NCBI GenBank assembly: GCA_944548615.1
Contig: OX155952.1
Location: 39,443,231-39,507,230 of the forward strand
Direction: 5' to 3'
DNA from: Micropterix aruncella
Taxonomy: Eukaryota; Arthropoda; Insecta; Lepidoptera; Micropterigidae
DNA length: 64,000 bases
The notes beneath the pieces were generated by a model. That model ran no database searches. It was not told where the DNA came from and saw only the letters and a program-made list of their open reading frames with translations. Below, in pieces: positions 1 to 10,449 of the stretch (position 1 is the stretch's first letter; each line of letters starts with the position of its first letter). The position numbers and the translations under genes were made by a program.

Positions 1-634
1 AAGTCAGTAGTTGGTCAGTCCTGTTTTGCAAAATTTTAACTAGTGAAAATGACCCATTTTTCTCTCGCCGACTTTAATAACGTGCGTACACTTTAAAGAA
101 ATAACTATGACTGATCGACTGTGTGTAAACAGCTTAAGTCAGTTCTCGGCGCCAGCACCGGCCCCTATGACATATTCGCCCATTATGCATGATATTTCAT
201 GATGATTCGCCCATTACGTATTACGCATGACATATTCGCCCATTTTGAATACTGTATTGCAGTCTGTGTTAGTTGAATACGAACATTGTAAATATGTTTA
301 TGGACAAACTTGGGATATTCACCTCTTCATATGTAATTACTTGTTTTGTTGTGTAGTTCCACAATAAAATAAGTGCCAAAATACCAATTAAACCCATAAA
401 GCAAAACAACAATGGCATATTTACCTAATTTTTGTTACTTAGAAATCATACTTCCATGTTTGCTTTTTGTTTACGACAAAGAACATGCACGCTACATACC
501 TTTTTCATTAACTGTTTAACGACATATTTCACTGAAGTTTGATCACTTGGCATAAAATTCTTTTTTTAGGTGTAACCATTATTTTGCTCCGGAGCATTAT
601 TCCAAGCAGCCACTTCTAATTATTTCTGTTTCAG
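1..634 (+). other. MPP10: Upstream MPP10 intron sequence
   Basis: No coding exon is recognised here. The stretch is AT-rich. Around 168-246 a short motif, ACATATTCGCCCATT or a close variant, recurs three times as an imperfect local tandem repeat. The final bases form the acceptor of the exon at 635. Confidence 0.5.
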
Positions 635-837
635 GGAAGAAAGTGTCAAAGCCGTCAGCCGTGGATGATAAATTCTTCAAACTCGGGGATTTGGAAACGT
701 TTTTAAACAATGAAGATAAGAAAGAAATGAATTCATCGAAATCCTCGAAGTCTAAACAGAGAAATTCCAGTGATGATGATGATGAGGAATCTATTGATTA
801 CTTTGAAGATATGGACTCTGATGAAATGGAGGATATG
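635..837 (+). CDS. MPP10: MPP10 exon (first one visible)
   Basis: The exon begins after a pyrimidine-rich tract ending TTTCAG and ends before GTGTGG; its last codon is complete, so the next intron is phase 0. It opens with two bases of a split codon, so an upstream coding exon exists left of the window. It encodes the VDDKFFKL segment, a Lys/Ser stretch and an Asp/Glu run. The frame stays open 25 codons into the intron, but that extension is hydrophobic and lies in a tandem repeat, so the donor at 838 is preferred. Confidence 0.88.
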
Positions 838-3800
838 GTGTGGATGAAATTATTATTATTTATTATTACGCCTTTACAGATAGGCAGCGTGATTGCTGAT
901 GAATTTGTTTAGGTATAGTTATTTGTTAAAAACATATTTCTGGTATGTTTTTAAACGCATTGACACTTCAGCTGGTCCATTACACATATTATTATTTATT
1001 ATTATGCCTTTACAGATAGGCAGCGTCATTGCTGATGAATTTGTTTAGGTATAGTTATTTTTTAAAAACATATGTCTAGTCTGTTTTTAAACGCATTGAC
1101 ACTTCAGTTGGTCCATTACACGGCCTGGTGGCATAGTGGTTAGGTCGCCTGATCTTACATTGTAATTCCAGGCTCGATTCCTGGCTGGGTCACCATTTTC
1201 CGTTTGGCCAAAATTTATGGAATCGCATTTTCAATTCTGTTGATTGAATCTTATAATAAGACACACACTTACAGTCTTATTATACACACATATACATATA
1301 AACACTTCATAGTAGGGTTGGTTGTAAGAGATTGTCGTAGGATCATATTTCCCCTTGTGAAATTTCACAATTAAGAGTAGAAACGAAACAAGCAAACAAA
1401 TTGGTAAACTGTACTGCGAGTCTACAATCTAGTTGGATAGGATGTTTGGAATCCATTAGCATCTTGCTAGCTCTGTGATGTTCTTTCTCGGGAAGATCTT
1501 ATTCTTTCACAAGATTCCAATTGCTGGATTTGAAAATGGCAAGTTCACAGAAATCAAGAGCAAGTTGGAAGAGTTGGAGATACAGAAATGCATGCACATC
1601 GTGCAGCACAAGTGGACAGCTCCAAAAGAAATGCCGCCAGTTAAGGTCCTCAAATTCGGCTCATGGAATAATCTTTCAGAATGCTAAAGTGAGGTGAAAA
1701 AGTTGTATCACCGCTACGTAAGGGAGAGGACCGCGCAAGCGATCTTGGACCTGTTATCAGTCGGGAGGCTGGTGAAATCTGGCCATAAATGGTAGCGAGG
1801 GCGCTTGGTCTGCCCGATGGATTAACTACCCGGTGCCGGGCGGTGAGGGTTGGTCTCTCGTGGGCTAGTTGGCGGAGCTAGATAGTGGATTGTCATTGTC
1901 TAGTCTTCTACGCTCATCCCTCGACTGAAAAACGATGAAATATCATACCAGCCTAGGGTGACGGGTTCGCCCGTTATAGTCGACACCGCCTAACTCCCGT
2001 AAGTTGCTACAGTTGGATTTGCAAACAGTTTCGTGTTTCTCTGCTCTTAGATCCTCGATAAATACGTTAAACAGTGTAGTACCGAACACTGATCCTTGAA
2101 CGACTGCTGAACACAATGCATTCCTCTGAGTGGGTGTCGCCAATTTGCCAATATTCTTATTGTCCTTTCATTTCATTATGTTGTGAAATTGCAGGAAGAT
2201 GATGGTGGTTCCGAAGATGATCGCCCAAAGTACAAAGACTTTTTTGATAATCCTGATGGTACTGGAGAGCTATCAGATGAAGGAGAAGATGGGGATGAAG
2301 AAGTGAACAGAGAGGGAGTAGATTACGAAGATGAAGATAACATAGAAGAGAATGATGGCGACAGCGAAATAGATATAGGAGAGTTAGCTCTGCATGATGG
2401 CAATAAGAAAAAAGTTAGGTAAGTAACAGAGTAAATAATTTTGGAGTGCTCTAACAGTTAAAGATTATCCATTGCGGTATGTGTATCTGCCATCCGAGGA
2501 TTATAGCGGCTGTTGCCATCATGTGACCCTGGTTGAATCGCAACAACTATAGACGAAAACATTCAACTGATCCATTTCCGTAACGAGCCGGGCAGAGACC
2601 AATCTCAAACCGCAAGGCCTGCGAAGGAGACCCAGCGGGGCCCTTGTTCATTGCCTACTAGAATTGGATGGATTTCTCCGACCACTAGTCTGGTTTCAGT
2701 GTGAAGTCATTAATATTGCTGACTAATAGTCCTGACTACTTGCTGCTGTTTGTGATACATTTTTTGTGGGCCCGTGCGCCCTTTGCCCGCATCTAATTTG
2801 GGATCGGGTTGCCAATGGGTTGTTTCCAAAGATAGGTGACGGAAGGTCAACATCTATCTCCGCTGTCTTTGTTTCAACAATATAAAAGGCGTACTTAACC
2901 GATGGGGCGCCAAAAAGGTCGATCGGCCTTTTGCGGCGGTTGATAGATCCGCATGCAGCCATTTCAGCTGGTCTCCCATTTAAATTACCTCCTCCCATTA
3001 AAATAAATCCTCCCATATAAATATATAATATACATGACTAACAAGATTATTTATTAGGTAACAAAGAGAATTCATTAAAAAAACCATATTGTTAGTATTT
3101 ATATACAAAATTGATCAAAAAAATATATACAAAATTAATCAAAAAAGGTGTCGCCATTTTTGCATACAAAGCCAGGCTTCCAAAAGGTTTGTAAAAATAG
3201 CTAAGCCAAATTTTAATACAATAATCCATCTGGTAGTCAAAATGATTGAATTTAGTCATGTGATAGACAATAGTTCAAAAAGACATGTAAAAAATATAAT
3301 CCAAGGATTAGAAAATTCAATAGTGTTAGAATATGTCCTAGAATTTTAATATAATTACTATTAATCTTGGACTATTTAACCTATTTTTTGCTGGACTATT
3401 TACTATATTATCGGGATGTTTTAATTATTATCCAAAGTGATGATTGATTATGCCTAATACGTTTTTTATTGATTAGGTACATAATATGTCTTACACTTTC
3501 ATTATTATATTAGAAAAAAAAGTACCTACGTAAGTAATCTGTACTTTGAATCTACATATGCAATTAAATCTAGTTTGGTACATGTTTACTTCACAGTGAG
3601 GTCTTTTAATATATTGTTTGTCCTCAAGGCCAGGAATACAAGTCCGGTTTTTTTTATACGATGGATCGATAGTTGGATCGGACGTGTATTGAATGTTCAA
3701 ACATATGTATGGCAATACCGCATAGTTTGATCCGAATGTCGTAGAGAAAAATCGGATGTGTATTGCCGGCCTAAGGTCCCTCTTCACATTGGGCAACACG

Positions 3801-5450
3801 GCTCCGGCCAATGCTTATGGTTATATGTAGAGGGGGGCTGCTGGTTGTCTCGATATGTATTGTAATATATGATTATTATATATTATTATTATTATTATCA
3901 CATACCTTTTTAGATAATTTGAAATTTTATTTTTTACTAAAATTTTACTTTACTTGATTTTATTTTTCACGGCATTCTTCAACGAAATTTTTTATTTAGC
4001 ATTAGGCAGTACTTAATTATACGATTCTGAGCCTACCTTAGTGCGGACGTCTCGTGCGATCCAGTTAGGTTAGGTTTAATTCATTTGTAACTACATAATA
4101 CTATGATTTTTTGTAAATAAAGAATTTGAATTTGAAAATTTTGAATTGGGACAAGATCCGCGATGTCATCCGTTTTTCGAAACAAATCAAATAAGGCAAA
4201 GTTGGTTATCGCTTCCAAACGTTGGCCGGTTGTTTAGCATGCAACGAGGCAAAGCATTGGCCAACTTGTTGATCGTTTGTTAGCCAACATATGTGTCATT
4301 GCCTACGTCTCTCTTGCTCTTTCCCATGCATATTTTAAAGGAAATAAGTGACTATGACTAGTGTTTAGGACCTATTCTCAAGACTTTTTTTGATTGTTCC
4401 CAGATTTAATTTGCAACAGGGCTCAGACACCTCAAATGACAACTCTGATTCCGATGGCAATAAAAGCGATTTTGCACCGCAAAAAAATGAAGCGCCGTCA
4501 ACGTTTCAACTTCGCCAGGAGCGTTTGAGCAAAAAAATCCATCATTTAGAAAACAATATGCTGTCGGAGAAACCGTGGCAAATGAAAGGAGAAGTTAATG
4601 CTAGCGGACGCCCGCTGAATTCCTTATTGGAGGAAATAGTCGACTTTGATTTGACTTCGCGCCCCGCTCCAATCATAACCGAAGAAACTATGCACAAGCT
4701 GGAAGATGTAATCACGCAAAGGATCAAGGACAAAGCTTGGGATGACGTTGAGAGGAAAGCGAAACCCTCGAAGGATCCTCTGGAATTTAAAAAGGCAATC
4801 GTTTTGGATCAGGAGAAAAGCAAGCTCTCCTTAGCGCAAGTTTACGAGAAAGAATTCGTTAAACAGAGGGACGGCTTTGAACCGGATCACGATAAAACCC
4901 CCGATGAACCAAAGGAGCATAAAATTATAAGGGAAATGATGAAGAGTCTTCTCTCTAAATTAGACGCGATCAGTAACTATCATTATACTCCGAAACCGGC
5001 CGTTCCCGAAGTTAGAATCGTGAGCAATATCCCCGCGATTAATATGGAGGAAGTTGCTCCAGTTGCAACGAGCGACGCCGCGCTCCTCGCTCCGGAGGAA
5101 ATAAAGCGAGCGCCAAAAGGCGATGTGATTGGCAAATCAGAACGAACAAACACCGACAAAAAGAGAGAAAGACGGAAGAAGAAACTAAAACAAAAAGAAC
5201 GAGAGAAGGAACGACAGCGCCGCGAAACAGAAGTTGCTAAATCGGGACAAACGGCAAGCGGCTCCAAAAAAATCAACATTAAAGAAAAGAATAGATTATT
5301 GAAAAGTGTTACAAAAGCACGAAATGTTTCTGTGGTGAGTATTTAATTATTCATCTATTTATTTGGAAAAATGAATGAATTCATCGATTTTTGTATTTTT
5401 TGCAGATGAAACCGGAGAAGAACAAAGGCGCTAAATCCTTTAAATTGTAA
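635..5450 (+). CDS. MPP10: MPP10 homologue, U3 snoRNP component (3' four exons)
   Basis: Visible exons are 635-837, 2195-2418, 4404-5334 and 5406-5450, joined by GT-AG introns with agreeing phases (0, 2, 0), giving about 467 codons to the TAA at 5448. Seen: an acidic N-terminal part with VDDKFF, Asp/Glu/Ser runs and YKDFFD; then KKVRFN; a central block with KPWQMKGE, RPLNSLLEE, PIITEETM, AWDDVERKAKP and EKSKLSLAQVYE; then AINMEEVAP and SDAALLAPEEIK followed by a basic KKRERRKKK tail. These blocks are hallmarks of the MPP10 family, which acts with IMP3 and IMP4 in the nucleolar U3 snoRNP during early 18S pre-rRNA cleavage. The protein start and first exons are outside the window. No internal stop or frameshift is seen, so the gene looks functional. 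Introns 1 and 2 carry repeat insertions. Family identity is very likely. Confidence 0.95.
849..1120. repeat. 136-bp tandem duplication in MPP10 intron
   Basis: Two adjacent copies (about 849-984 and 985-1120) align at an offset of 136 bp. Both run from a TTATTATT tract through CCTTTACAGATAGGCAGCGT to CAGTTGGTCCATTACAC (one differs at CAGCTGG). They differ at only a few positions, so the duplication is fairly recent. The SINE begins directly after copy two. Confidence 0.9.
1122..1408 (+). mobile_element. tRNA-derived SINE, copy A
   Basis: The head carries a pol III A box (TGGCATAGTGG, 1129-1139) and B box (GGCTCGATTCC, 1171-1181), spaced as in a tRNA, and ends in CTGGGTCACC. The body (ACACTTCATAGTAGGGTTGG, then a GTGAAATTTCACAAT palindrome) is shared with the copy at 7596-7866. 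Recurrence with an identical non-tRNA body marks it as a SINE rather than a functional tRNA gene. It sits in an MPP10 intron in the sense orientation. Confidence 0.85.
1409..1689 (+). other. Intronic stretch with an unrecognised 70-codon ORF
   Basis: An open frame at 1475-1687 contains FENGKFTEIKSKLEELEIQK and ends SWNNLSEC. No family is recognised. It lies between a SINE and a LINE-type repeat and has no splice logic with MPP10, so a transposon-derived scrap is the likeliest explanation. Confidence 0.25.
1690..1995 (+). repeat. Dispersed repeat W, copy 1
   Basis: Markers in order are GACCGCGCAAGCGATC, CAGTCGGGAGG, CTACCCGGTGCC, AGTCTTCTACGCTCA and GGTGACGGGTTCGCCCG. The same ordered markers occur, diverged, at 22120-22640 (+) and partly at 14890-15390 (-). 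The family is unknown; it may be an untranslated or ORF1 part of a LINE. Confidence 0.65.
2020..2143 (-). pseudogene. Reverse transcriptase fragment, jockey-like LINE
   Basis: On the minus strand the frame reads VVQGSVFGTTLFNVFIEDL, matching the conserved RT block usually seen as PQGS-LGP-LFN--I-D. Only about 40 codons survive, and after them the frame runs into repeat W in the opposite orientation. It is a dead fragment inside an MPP10 intron. Confidence 0.7.
2195..2418 (+). CDS. MPP10: MPP10 exon 2 of the visible set
   Basis: The exon follows TTGCAG and ends before a strong GTAAGT donor at 2419. It is highly acidic (EDDGGSEDD, then YKDFFDNPDG, then repeated Glu/Asp) and ends in KKKV plus two bases of an Arg codon. 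The acidic YKDFF block is the expected continuation of the preceding exon in this family. Confidence 0.93.
2419..4403 (+). other. MPP10: MPP10 intron with repeat scraps
   Basis: No exon is seen between the two flanking MPP10 exons. A GC-richer patch at about 2580-2650 is unidentified. A segment near 2900-2935 matches 35155-35190 in reverse complement. From 3640 to 3830 there is a MITE-like patch in which ATCGGACGTGTATTG and ATCGGATGTGTATTG recur, ending near GGTCCCTCTTCACATTGGGC. The rest is AT-rich and featureless. Confidence 0.5.
2890..2960 (-). repeat. Short dispersed repeat, partner at 35.15 kb
   Basis: The stretch GGGGCGCCAAAAAGG followed by TCGATCGGCC matches, on the opposite strand, GGCCGTTCGGCC followed by TTTTTGGCGCCCC at about 35168-35193. 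It is a small shared fragment of an unidentified repeat. Confidence 0.5.
4404..5334 (+). CDS. MPP10: MPP10 exon 3, main conserved block
   Basis: The exon follows CCCAG. Its first base completes the split Arg codon of the previous exon (VRFN), and it ends before GTGAGT in phase 0. Its 310 codons contain the most conserved family segments, from the coiled-coil-like RQERLSKKIHHLE through KPWQMKGE, the ITEETM / QRIKDKAWDD region and the MEEVAP...LAPEE motif to the lysine/arginine-rich tail. Confidence 0.95.
5406..5450 (+). CDS. MPP10: MPP10 terminal exon, 14 codons plus stop
   Basis: A 71-bp intron ending TTTTTTGCAG precedes this short exon, which reads MKPEKNKGAKSFKL and then TAA. A short basic C-terminus ending in Lys-Leu suits the family. 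The frame continues exactly from the phase-0 donor at 5335. Confidence 0.9.
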   Translation: MKPEKNKGAKSFKL

Positions 5451-5491
5451 AATAAACCATGTAAATATTGTAAACTCGTTTCCGTAATAAA
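5451..5491 (+). terminator. Poly(A) signals of MPP10
   Basis: AATAAA occurs at 5451-5456, directly after the stop codon, and again at 5486-5491. The second is better placed for cleavage around 5500-5515, so the 3' UTR is only about 50-70 bases. Confidence 0.6.
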
Positions 5492-5499
5492 ATTATTTT

Positions 5500-5870
5500 T
5501 ACGAGGTCGCCTTTTCCTTGTAAGTCAATGGGATATTATCACAGACTTTCCTCCGCGCGTGCATATGCTCTGTATTTTCGTATCTCGGCCCGATTTTTAT
5601 GAAAGAAATAAATCTAATTTTTTTTCATTAAAATAATGATTTTCATTTCAATTTTCGTAGCCTAAAAAAAAAAACCTAAAACAAGCTTTCACTCGTTTTG
5701 AAGTATCGAGTTTATTCAAAATGGCGTCTATGGTGTTGTAAACAGAGTTCGCCTCCGCTTTGTCGACGAGCGAATTGTTGAAAGAAACATAAATAAAAGT
5801 CGGTGTTTGTTTTTGCATCAACAGTGTTTGTGATGATATATTTACATTTTTCTGATGGTTCGTTTCTCAG
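5500..5870 (+). promoter_or_regulatory. Intergenic region / probable 5' leader of next gene
   Basis: This lies between the MPP10 poly(A) site and the putative ATG at 5871. A five-codon-spaced upstream ORF, ATGGCGTCTATGGTGTTGTAA, lies at 5721-5741. No TATA box is convincing. The short distance from MPP10 suggests a tandem gene pair, but the transcription start cannot be placed. Confidence 0.3.
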
Positions 5871-7323
5871 ATGTCTACAATAACACATTCCTTAGCAGGT
5901 TAGTGTCGTGTCCTTGGTGTTGTGTCAAAAAAACATGAAATAACTCAGGTTTTACTTTAGTTTTTGCCGTTTTACTGTATTTACAGACGGTCATAATGCT
6001 TTCTAATAGTTTTGTCTTTAAATGTTGGCGGTTGACGGGAAATCTAGTTGTTTTCTGCTCATTTCTCCCACGAAGTCGATCTTTCGGATAACACCACCAA
6101 ATCTACATTTAGGTCGTTTGTTTGTGAAAGCGAATCATATGTTTATCTAATTGAACGAAAATCATATTATTCTAGCGTGTTCTAATTGTTATTTTAGAGT
6201 TCTGTGGCATCAAATATGCAAACAACTCACAGGTTAATGACAGCTAAGCAGCTCATTTATGATGCATAGTTTATTTATTAGTAAGGCTTTAGAGAGCTAT
6301 TATTAATGATTATACGATATTGGAATTGGTTTTTATCTGAAGCTATTAGCCTGTTATTGGTCGTTTTGATTACATTTACGTCGAGTCCAATTGGCAGCTA
6401 AAAACCTCTCTTGGACGTGTCAAAATATTTGTGTTTGGTAGTAAGTCTCATTACAACTTTAATCTTTACTAAACATATACATGTTATATAGCTATTAGAT
6501 TGATAAAAAAATATATTGTATCTAAGAAACTTTGGAACCAACTAGAAGTTATTCGTCGTAAAATCTTATTACAAAACAAATTAAAGGCTTATTAGATAAA
6601 ATACTTAATAATTCTAATGGCTACCAACTAAAAGCCACTTAACACAATAATTAAAATAGTCAGTTAAAATTTGAATAATCGAAGCAGAAAGCCTAACAAT
6701 TGAAATAGTCAATAATTCGAAACTAACGTACTAAAAACTGTACATAGTAACATCCAAAGAGGTACTTAAATAAAGTGTTAAATAATCAAACTAAAGCTAA
6801 ATCTTACATTTTAATACTAAAAGTACAAATATAATTATCATTCAAAATATTTGCAAAGTCATGGCTCTCGAATTCGGTCAGATTATAGAAAGGGTGGCCT
6901 ATCAGCATCTCTTTAATGTTTTTTTTTAAAGGTGTTATTATACGTCGTAAATGTCAGCTAATAAATATACTCGAAGACTATCGCGGTTGTTTGACATTAT
7001 AAATAGGATAGAAAACGAATTTACCGCGTGAAATTTGTAGGTCCTACTAATTTCACGCGGTAAATTCGTTTTCTATCCTATTTATAATAAATTTACTATC
7101 CCAGAAGCCAACAAAAATGCTATCTAATACTATACCATCCATTAAACAAAAATACTCTTTCTCACATGATGCAGACGACTTGCAAATTTAAGTACTTCTA
7201 AATTGAAATCCAAAATGTAACCTGAGGTAAAATTGAAAATGACCTGTTTTAATTTATAATTTTACTTCTTTTAGGCACTGACCCGAGTTCGGTCATTCAT
7301 AAACGCCGCGCGGGCAGCATAGG
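5871..7323 (+). CDS. First two coding exons of an unrecognised gene
   Basis: Exon 5871-5898 reads MSTITHSLA plus one base and ends before GTTAGT. Exon 7275-7323 follows CTTCTTTTAG, continues the frame as GTDPSSVIHKRRAGSI plus two bases, and ends before GTAAGT. The in-frame join of two short segments with good splice sites suggests a real gene. The later, phase-2 exon was not found; it may lie beyond the transposon-rich DNA to the right. The first segment is itself preceded by a pyrimidine-rich CTCAG, so it could be an internal microexon with the start further upstream. The product is unknown; the only visible feature is a basic HKRRAGS patch. The intron carries repeat X and a foldback element. 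Confidence 0.45.
6365..6935 (+). repeat. Dispersed repeat X, copy 1 (uninterrupted)
   Basis: It aligns in order with 51970-52802: TCGAGTCCAATTG, GACGTGTCAAAAT, TTGAAATAGTCAATAATTC, CTAAAAGTACAAATATAA and TTCGGTCAGATTATAGAAAG, ending in a T-rich run. This copy lacks the C-rich MITE present in the other, so it records the empty site. No protein coding is seen and the family is unknown. Confidence 0.75.
6972..7085. mobile_element. Foldback element S, short copy
   Basis: Arms beginning TATAAATAGGATAGAAAACG and ending ACCGCGTGAAATTTGTAG are inverted around a short centre, giving a hairpin of roughly 50 bp per arm. The left end extends to CGAAGACTATCGCGG. The element is flanked by AATAAATATACT (6960-6971) and AATAAATTTACT (7086-7097), a candidate 12-bp target duplication with one mismatch. 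Related copies lie at 33330-33577, 29898-30032 and 51545-51640. Confidence 0.8.
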
Positions 7324-7372
7324 GTAAGTAGTATCATTGCACTGGGTGGTGGATTTTACCGCTTTAATTTGA

Positions 7373-7440
7373 TGGAATCCGACGTTTCGGCAACGTTACA
7401 AATGCCCATGTCCAGAGCGGACTGACGCACTGTCAATTGT
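7373..7440. repeat. Fragment of foldback S centre
   Basis: CCGACGTTTCGGCAACGTTAC resembles the inner arm of the large S copy at 33.4 kb (CCCGACGTTTCGGTGACGTT). Only this inner part is present, beside the first exon pair of the unrecognised gene. Confidence 0.5.
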
Positions 7441-7595
7441 CGTCGTTTTTTTCTGCGGGTAGTCGGCATACCGCCACGGTTGCTACGGGCATTACTTCGT
7501 GTGAATTTTTAAGTTCCGTCAAGCACACATTATTCACGTCAAGCACACACATATCACGTTTTGCATCTTCTCATTTGGCGATTTTCTTTAGCCTA

Positions 7596-7866
7596 GCTGC
7601 CTGGTGGCGTAGTGGTTAGGTCGCCAAATCTTGCATTGAAAGGTTCCGGGTTCGATTACCGGCTGGGTCACCATTTTCCATTGGGATAAAATTAACAAAA
7701 TTGCATTTGAATTCTGTCGAACGAATGCAAAAACAAGACACTAAAACACATGTTACACGCACACATCTATATAAACACTTCATAGTAGGGTTGGTTGTAT
7801 GTCTTAGGATAAATAAACCCGCTTATTGTGAAATTTCACAATAAAGCATAGAAATAAACAAACAAG
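7596..7866 (+). mobile_element. tRNA-derived SINE, copy B
   Basis: It has the same layout as copy A: A box TGGCGTAGTGG (7605-7615), B box GGTTCGATTAC (from 7650), GCTGGGTCACCATTTTCC, then CACTTCATAGTAGGGTTGG and GTGAAATTTCACAATAA. Its B box is closer to the tRNA consensus than that of copy A. The 3' end is an A-rich stretch near 7860. Confidence 0.85.
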
Positions 7867-8059
7867 TTTCGAGAATATTAAAATACTTATTTTATTCTTG
7901 ATGCCGATTTTTATTGTGGTTTACTCAGTTTTTGTGATTCATTTTAAGACATACTTACATATTTACAAAAATTAAACATTAACCAAAGTGCTTGTCAACG
8001 AATTGACCATAATTCAATATTAAAGATTTTTTACGTTGCTTATAAATATTATTTATTAG
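7867..8059 (+). other. AT-rich spacer before the LINE
   Basis: No feature is recognised between the SINE tail and the open frame that starts at 8060; the TAG at 8057 closes that frame upstream. Confidence 0.4.
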
Positions 8060-9457
8060 CAACGTCCATCTCTAGATGAGATTCTTAATCAAGTAAAGAG
8101 GAAGCCGTCGGGCTCTACTCCGGGTCCCGATGGTATTCCCTATTTAGTATACAAAAAATGCCCCTGCCTTCTGCAATATTTAGGATCCGGTGTAGTCCCA
8201 CAGAATTTTGGCCGAGCGACAGTCATCTTAATTCCGAAGGTCCCAGTTTGCACCGGACCAAAGGACGCTCGGCCCATTGCTCTCACAGACACTGTGGCCA
8301 AAATCTTTTTTAGCATAGTCAACACGAGGATGAGCGAATTCATGCACCGGAATGAGTACCTTGGAGTATCAGTTCAAAAAGGCTTCATGCGTTGCTTCTC
8401 AGGTTGCCTCGAGCACAATTCTCTCCTGGCTGCTGCCATCAAGGATGCGAGACAGCACCAACGCCAAATCAATGTATGCTGGCTCGACCTAGAGAATGCC
8501 TTTGGGTCAGTCCGACACAGTCTCCTCCACTTTGCACTCCGCTGGTACAACTTCCCACCAGTCGTGCGTGACATTGTAGCCTCCTACTACAACTGTCTGA
8601 CTTTCCATGTTAAAACGCAAGAATGGACTACCCGCTCTATACCATATTCAATTGGACTATTTCAGGGCTGTTGCCTCTCCCCGACGATTTTTAATATAGT
8701 TTTTAATATACTGCTGGAAAGCCTGACCCAGTTTGACAGGAAGTGGGGCTACCGTTTTAAAACAGACGGCCAATACACCTCGTCGTGCCTCGCTTTTGCC
8801 GACGACCTAACTTTCATCACCAGAAGCCCCAAGCAGCTTTCCCTGCTATTACAGAAAGTGGAGCTTTTCTGCGACTGGTCAGGCTGTATAAAAGTGAAGC
8901 CCTCCAAATGTTTTTGCCTTGGACTCGCCCGCATGGGCACAAAATTTACATCCTATGACCCCAAATTGGTCTATAAGGGCTCTAATATCTCCCTTATAGA
9001 CCCAAACAATCATTTCAAATTCCTCGGCAGAAAAATCACCCATCAGGGAAAAGACGTCTCGGGCGATCATGTTATAGAGCATTTCAAAAGTTGCCTGGCG
9101 AAAATAGATGCCTTGCTAATTTCTGGCCCTCGTAAGGCCTGGATCTATGACAATTATCTAACGTCACATTTGTCATGGCCCTTTCTTATTTACGATTTTA
9201 CCAAAACCCAACTGTCCCGTCTAGATGCGCTGGTGACAGCTAGTTTAAAATCCTGGCTGTCCTTAGCCAAACCAGCTGACCCCTCGACTCTCTTCAGGTC
9301 CAAACAAAATTTTGGGCTAGCGCTTAAACTGCCCTCTCTGCTCTACGCCAACTCCAGAATAACCAAAAATTCGATTCTGTGCAATTCCAAAGATCCGGCA
9401 ATATCGAAGCACGTAATAAGTGGCCGTATGATTCAAATGATCTACAAGCCCGCGTAG
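8060..9457 (+). pseudogene. LINE ORF part 1: reverse transcriptase
   Basis: The frame covers about 466 codons with no internal stop. Conserved RT motifs are visible in order, including the FADD active site at about 8795-8806, with the thumb downstream (FLGRKI). The frame ends in VISGRMIQMIYKPA after the frameshift, so those last residues are probably out of the original frame. Confidence 0.85.
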
Positions 9458-10449
9458 ACTTCCACAAAAAGTTCCTTACTGGAATCAGCCAGAATGGCAC
9501 TGGTCTGGGGTATGGCAGTACAACCACGAGCGACGTGGACTTGAATAAGTCTCTTTTGCGGGGAGATTACGACAGCAAGAGTATGGCTCATGCTATTGGC
9601 CTTCAATACCAGAATGATTGGACAACAATTGGGGACTTTTGCATTCCGCCTCCAATGCACTGGAAGGTAATGCTCTATGACTGGACGCCAGAGATGCTGA
9701 AATTTTATTTGAATGCCTTTCAGCATACACTTCCAGACCCCAGTAACCTCGCTCGTTGGAGCTTTGCCGAGGATAGTTCTTGTCCCCTCTGTAGCAATAC
9801 CCCTTGCACAGCTAGACACATTCTAGCTGGCTGCAAGGTGGCCTTAGATCAAGGACGGTACACTTACCGCCATGACAAAGTTCTCGCTGTTATTCGCGAG
9901 GTAATTAGTCTCTCAGTGGCTCGTGCCAACAAGGGTTTGACAGTATCCTCCAAACCCCCAATACAGTTTGTGCGGGATGGCTCTAAAGGCAAAAAACATT
10001 TAACTACAAAACCTTTCTCAATAATCGAGAAAGCTACAGATTGGATTCTGGAGGTTGATTCGGTCTCTAAGCAGTATAAATTCCCTGAAAGTCTCGGATG
10101 CACAGCCCTCCGTCCAGATATAACTCTTTACTCTCTATCTCGGAAGGTGGCTCTTATTGTAGAATTAACTGTTCCATGGGAATCAAATATCCCAAAAGAC
10201 CACGAGTACAAATTAAATAAATACCAGGATCTTGCAAATGCCGTAACCCGGAACGGCTTCACTGTTCACCTTCACGCGGTGGAAGTTGGCGCTCGTGGCC
10301 TGCCAGCTAAATCTCTATTTCACCTTTTTAAAGATCTTGGCCTTGCCAGAAAAATAATCAACTCTTTCTTAGAAAAATTATCTAAAACTGCGATTTGCGC
10401 ATCTCAAATGCTATGGCTTCGAAGGGGGAGTGAATGGGTGGTAAGGTGA
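9379..10449 (+). pseudogene. LINE ORF part 2: zinc-knuckle-like and endonuclease domains
   Basis: This frame holds the downstream part of the same polyprotein. It shows a CPLC--TPC--H-L--C cluster at about 9780-9835, the PD...E motif of a restriction-like endonuclease at about 10110-10180 (RPDI, then VELTVPW), and the trailing KYQDLANA / VEVGARGL block. It ends at TGA 10447-10449. The true reading start is the frameshift point, not a separate initiation codon. Confidence 0.82.

Noticed and set aside
1122..1195. tRNA gene
   Set aside because: A and B boxes are present, but the arms do not fold as a complete tRNA and the same head with the same non-tRNA body recurs at 7596, so it is a SINE.
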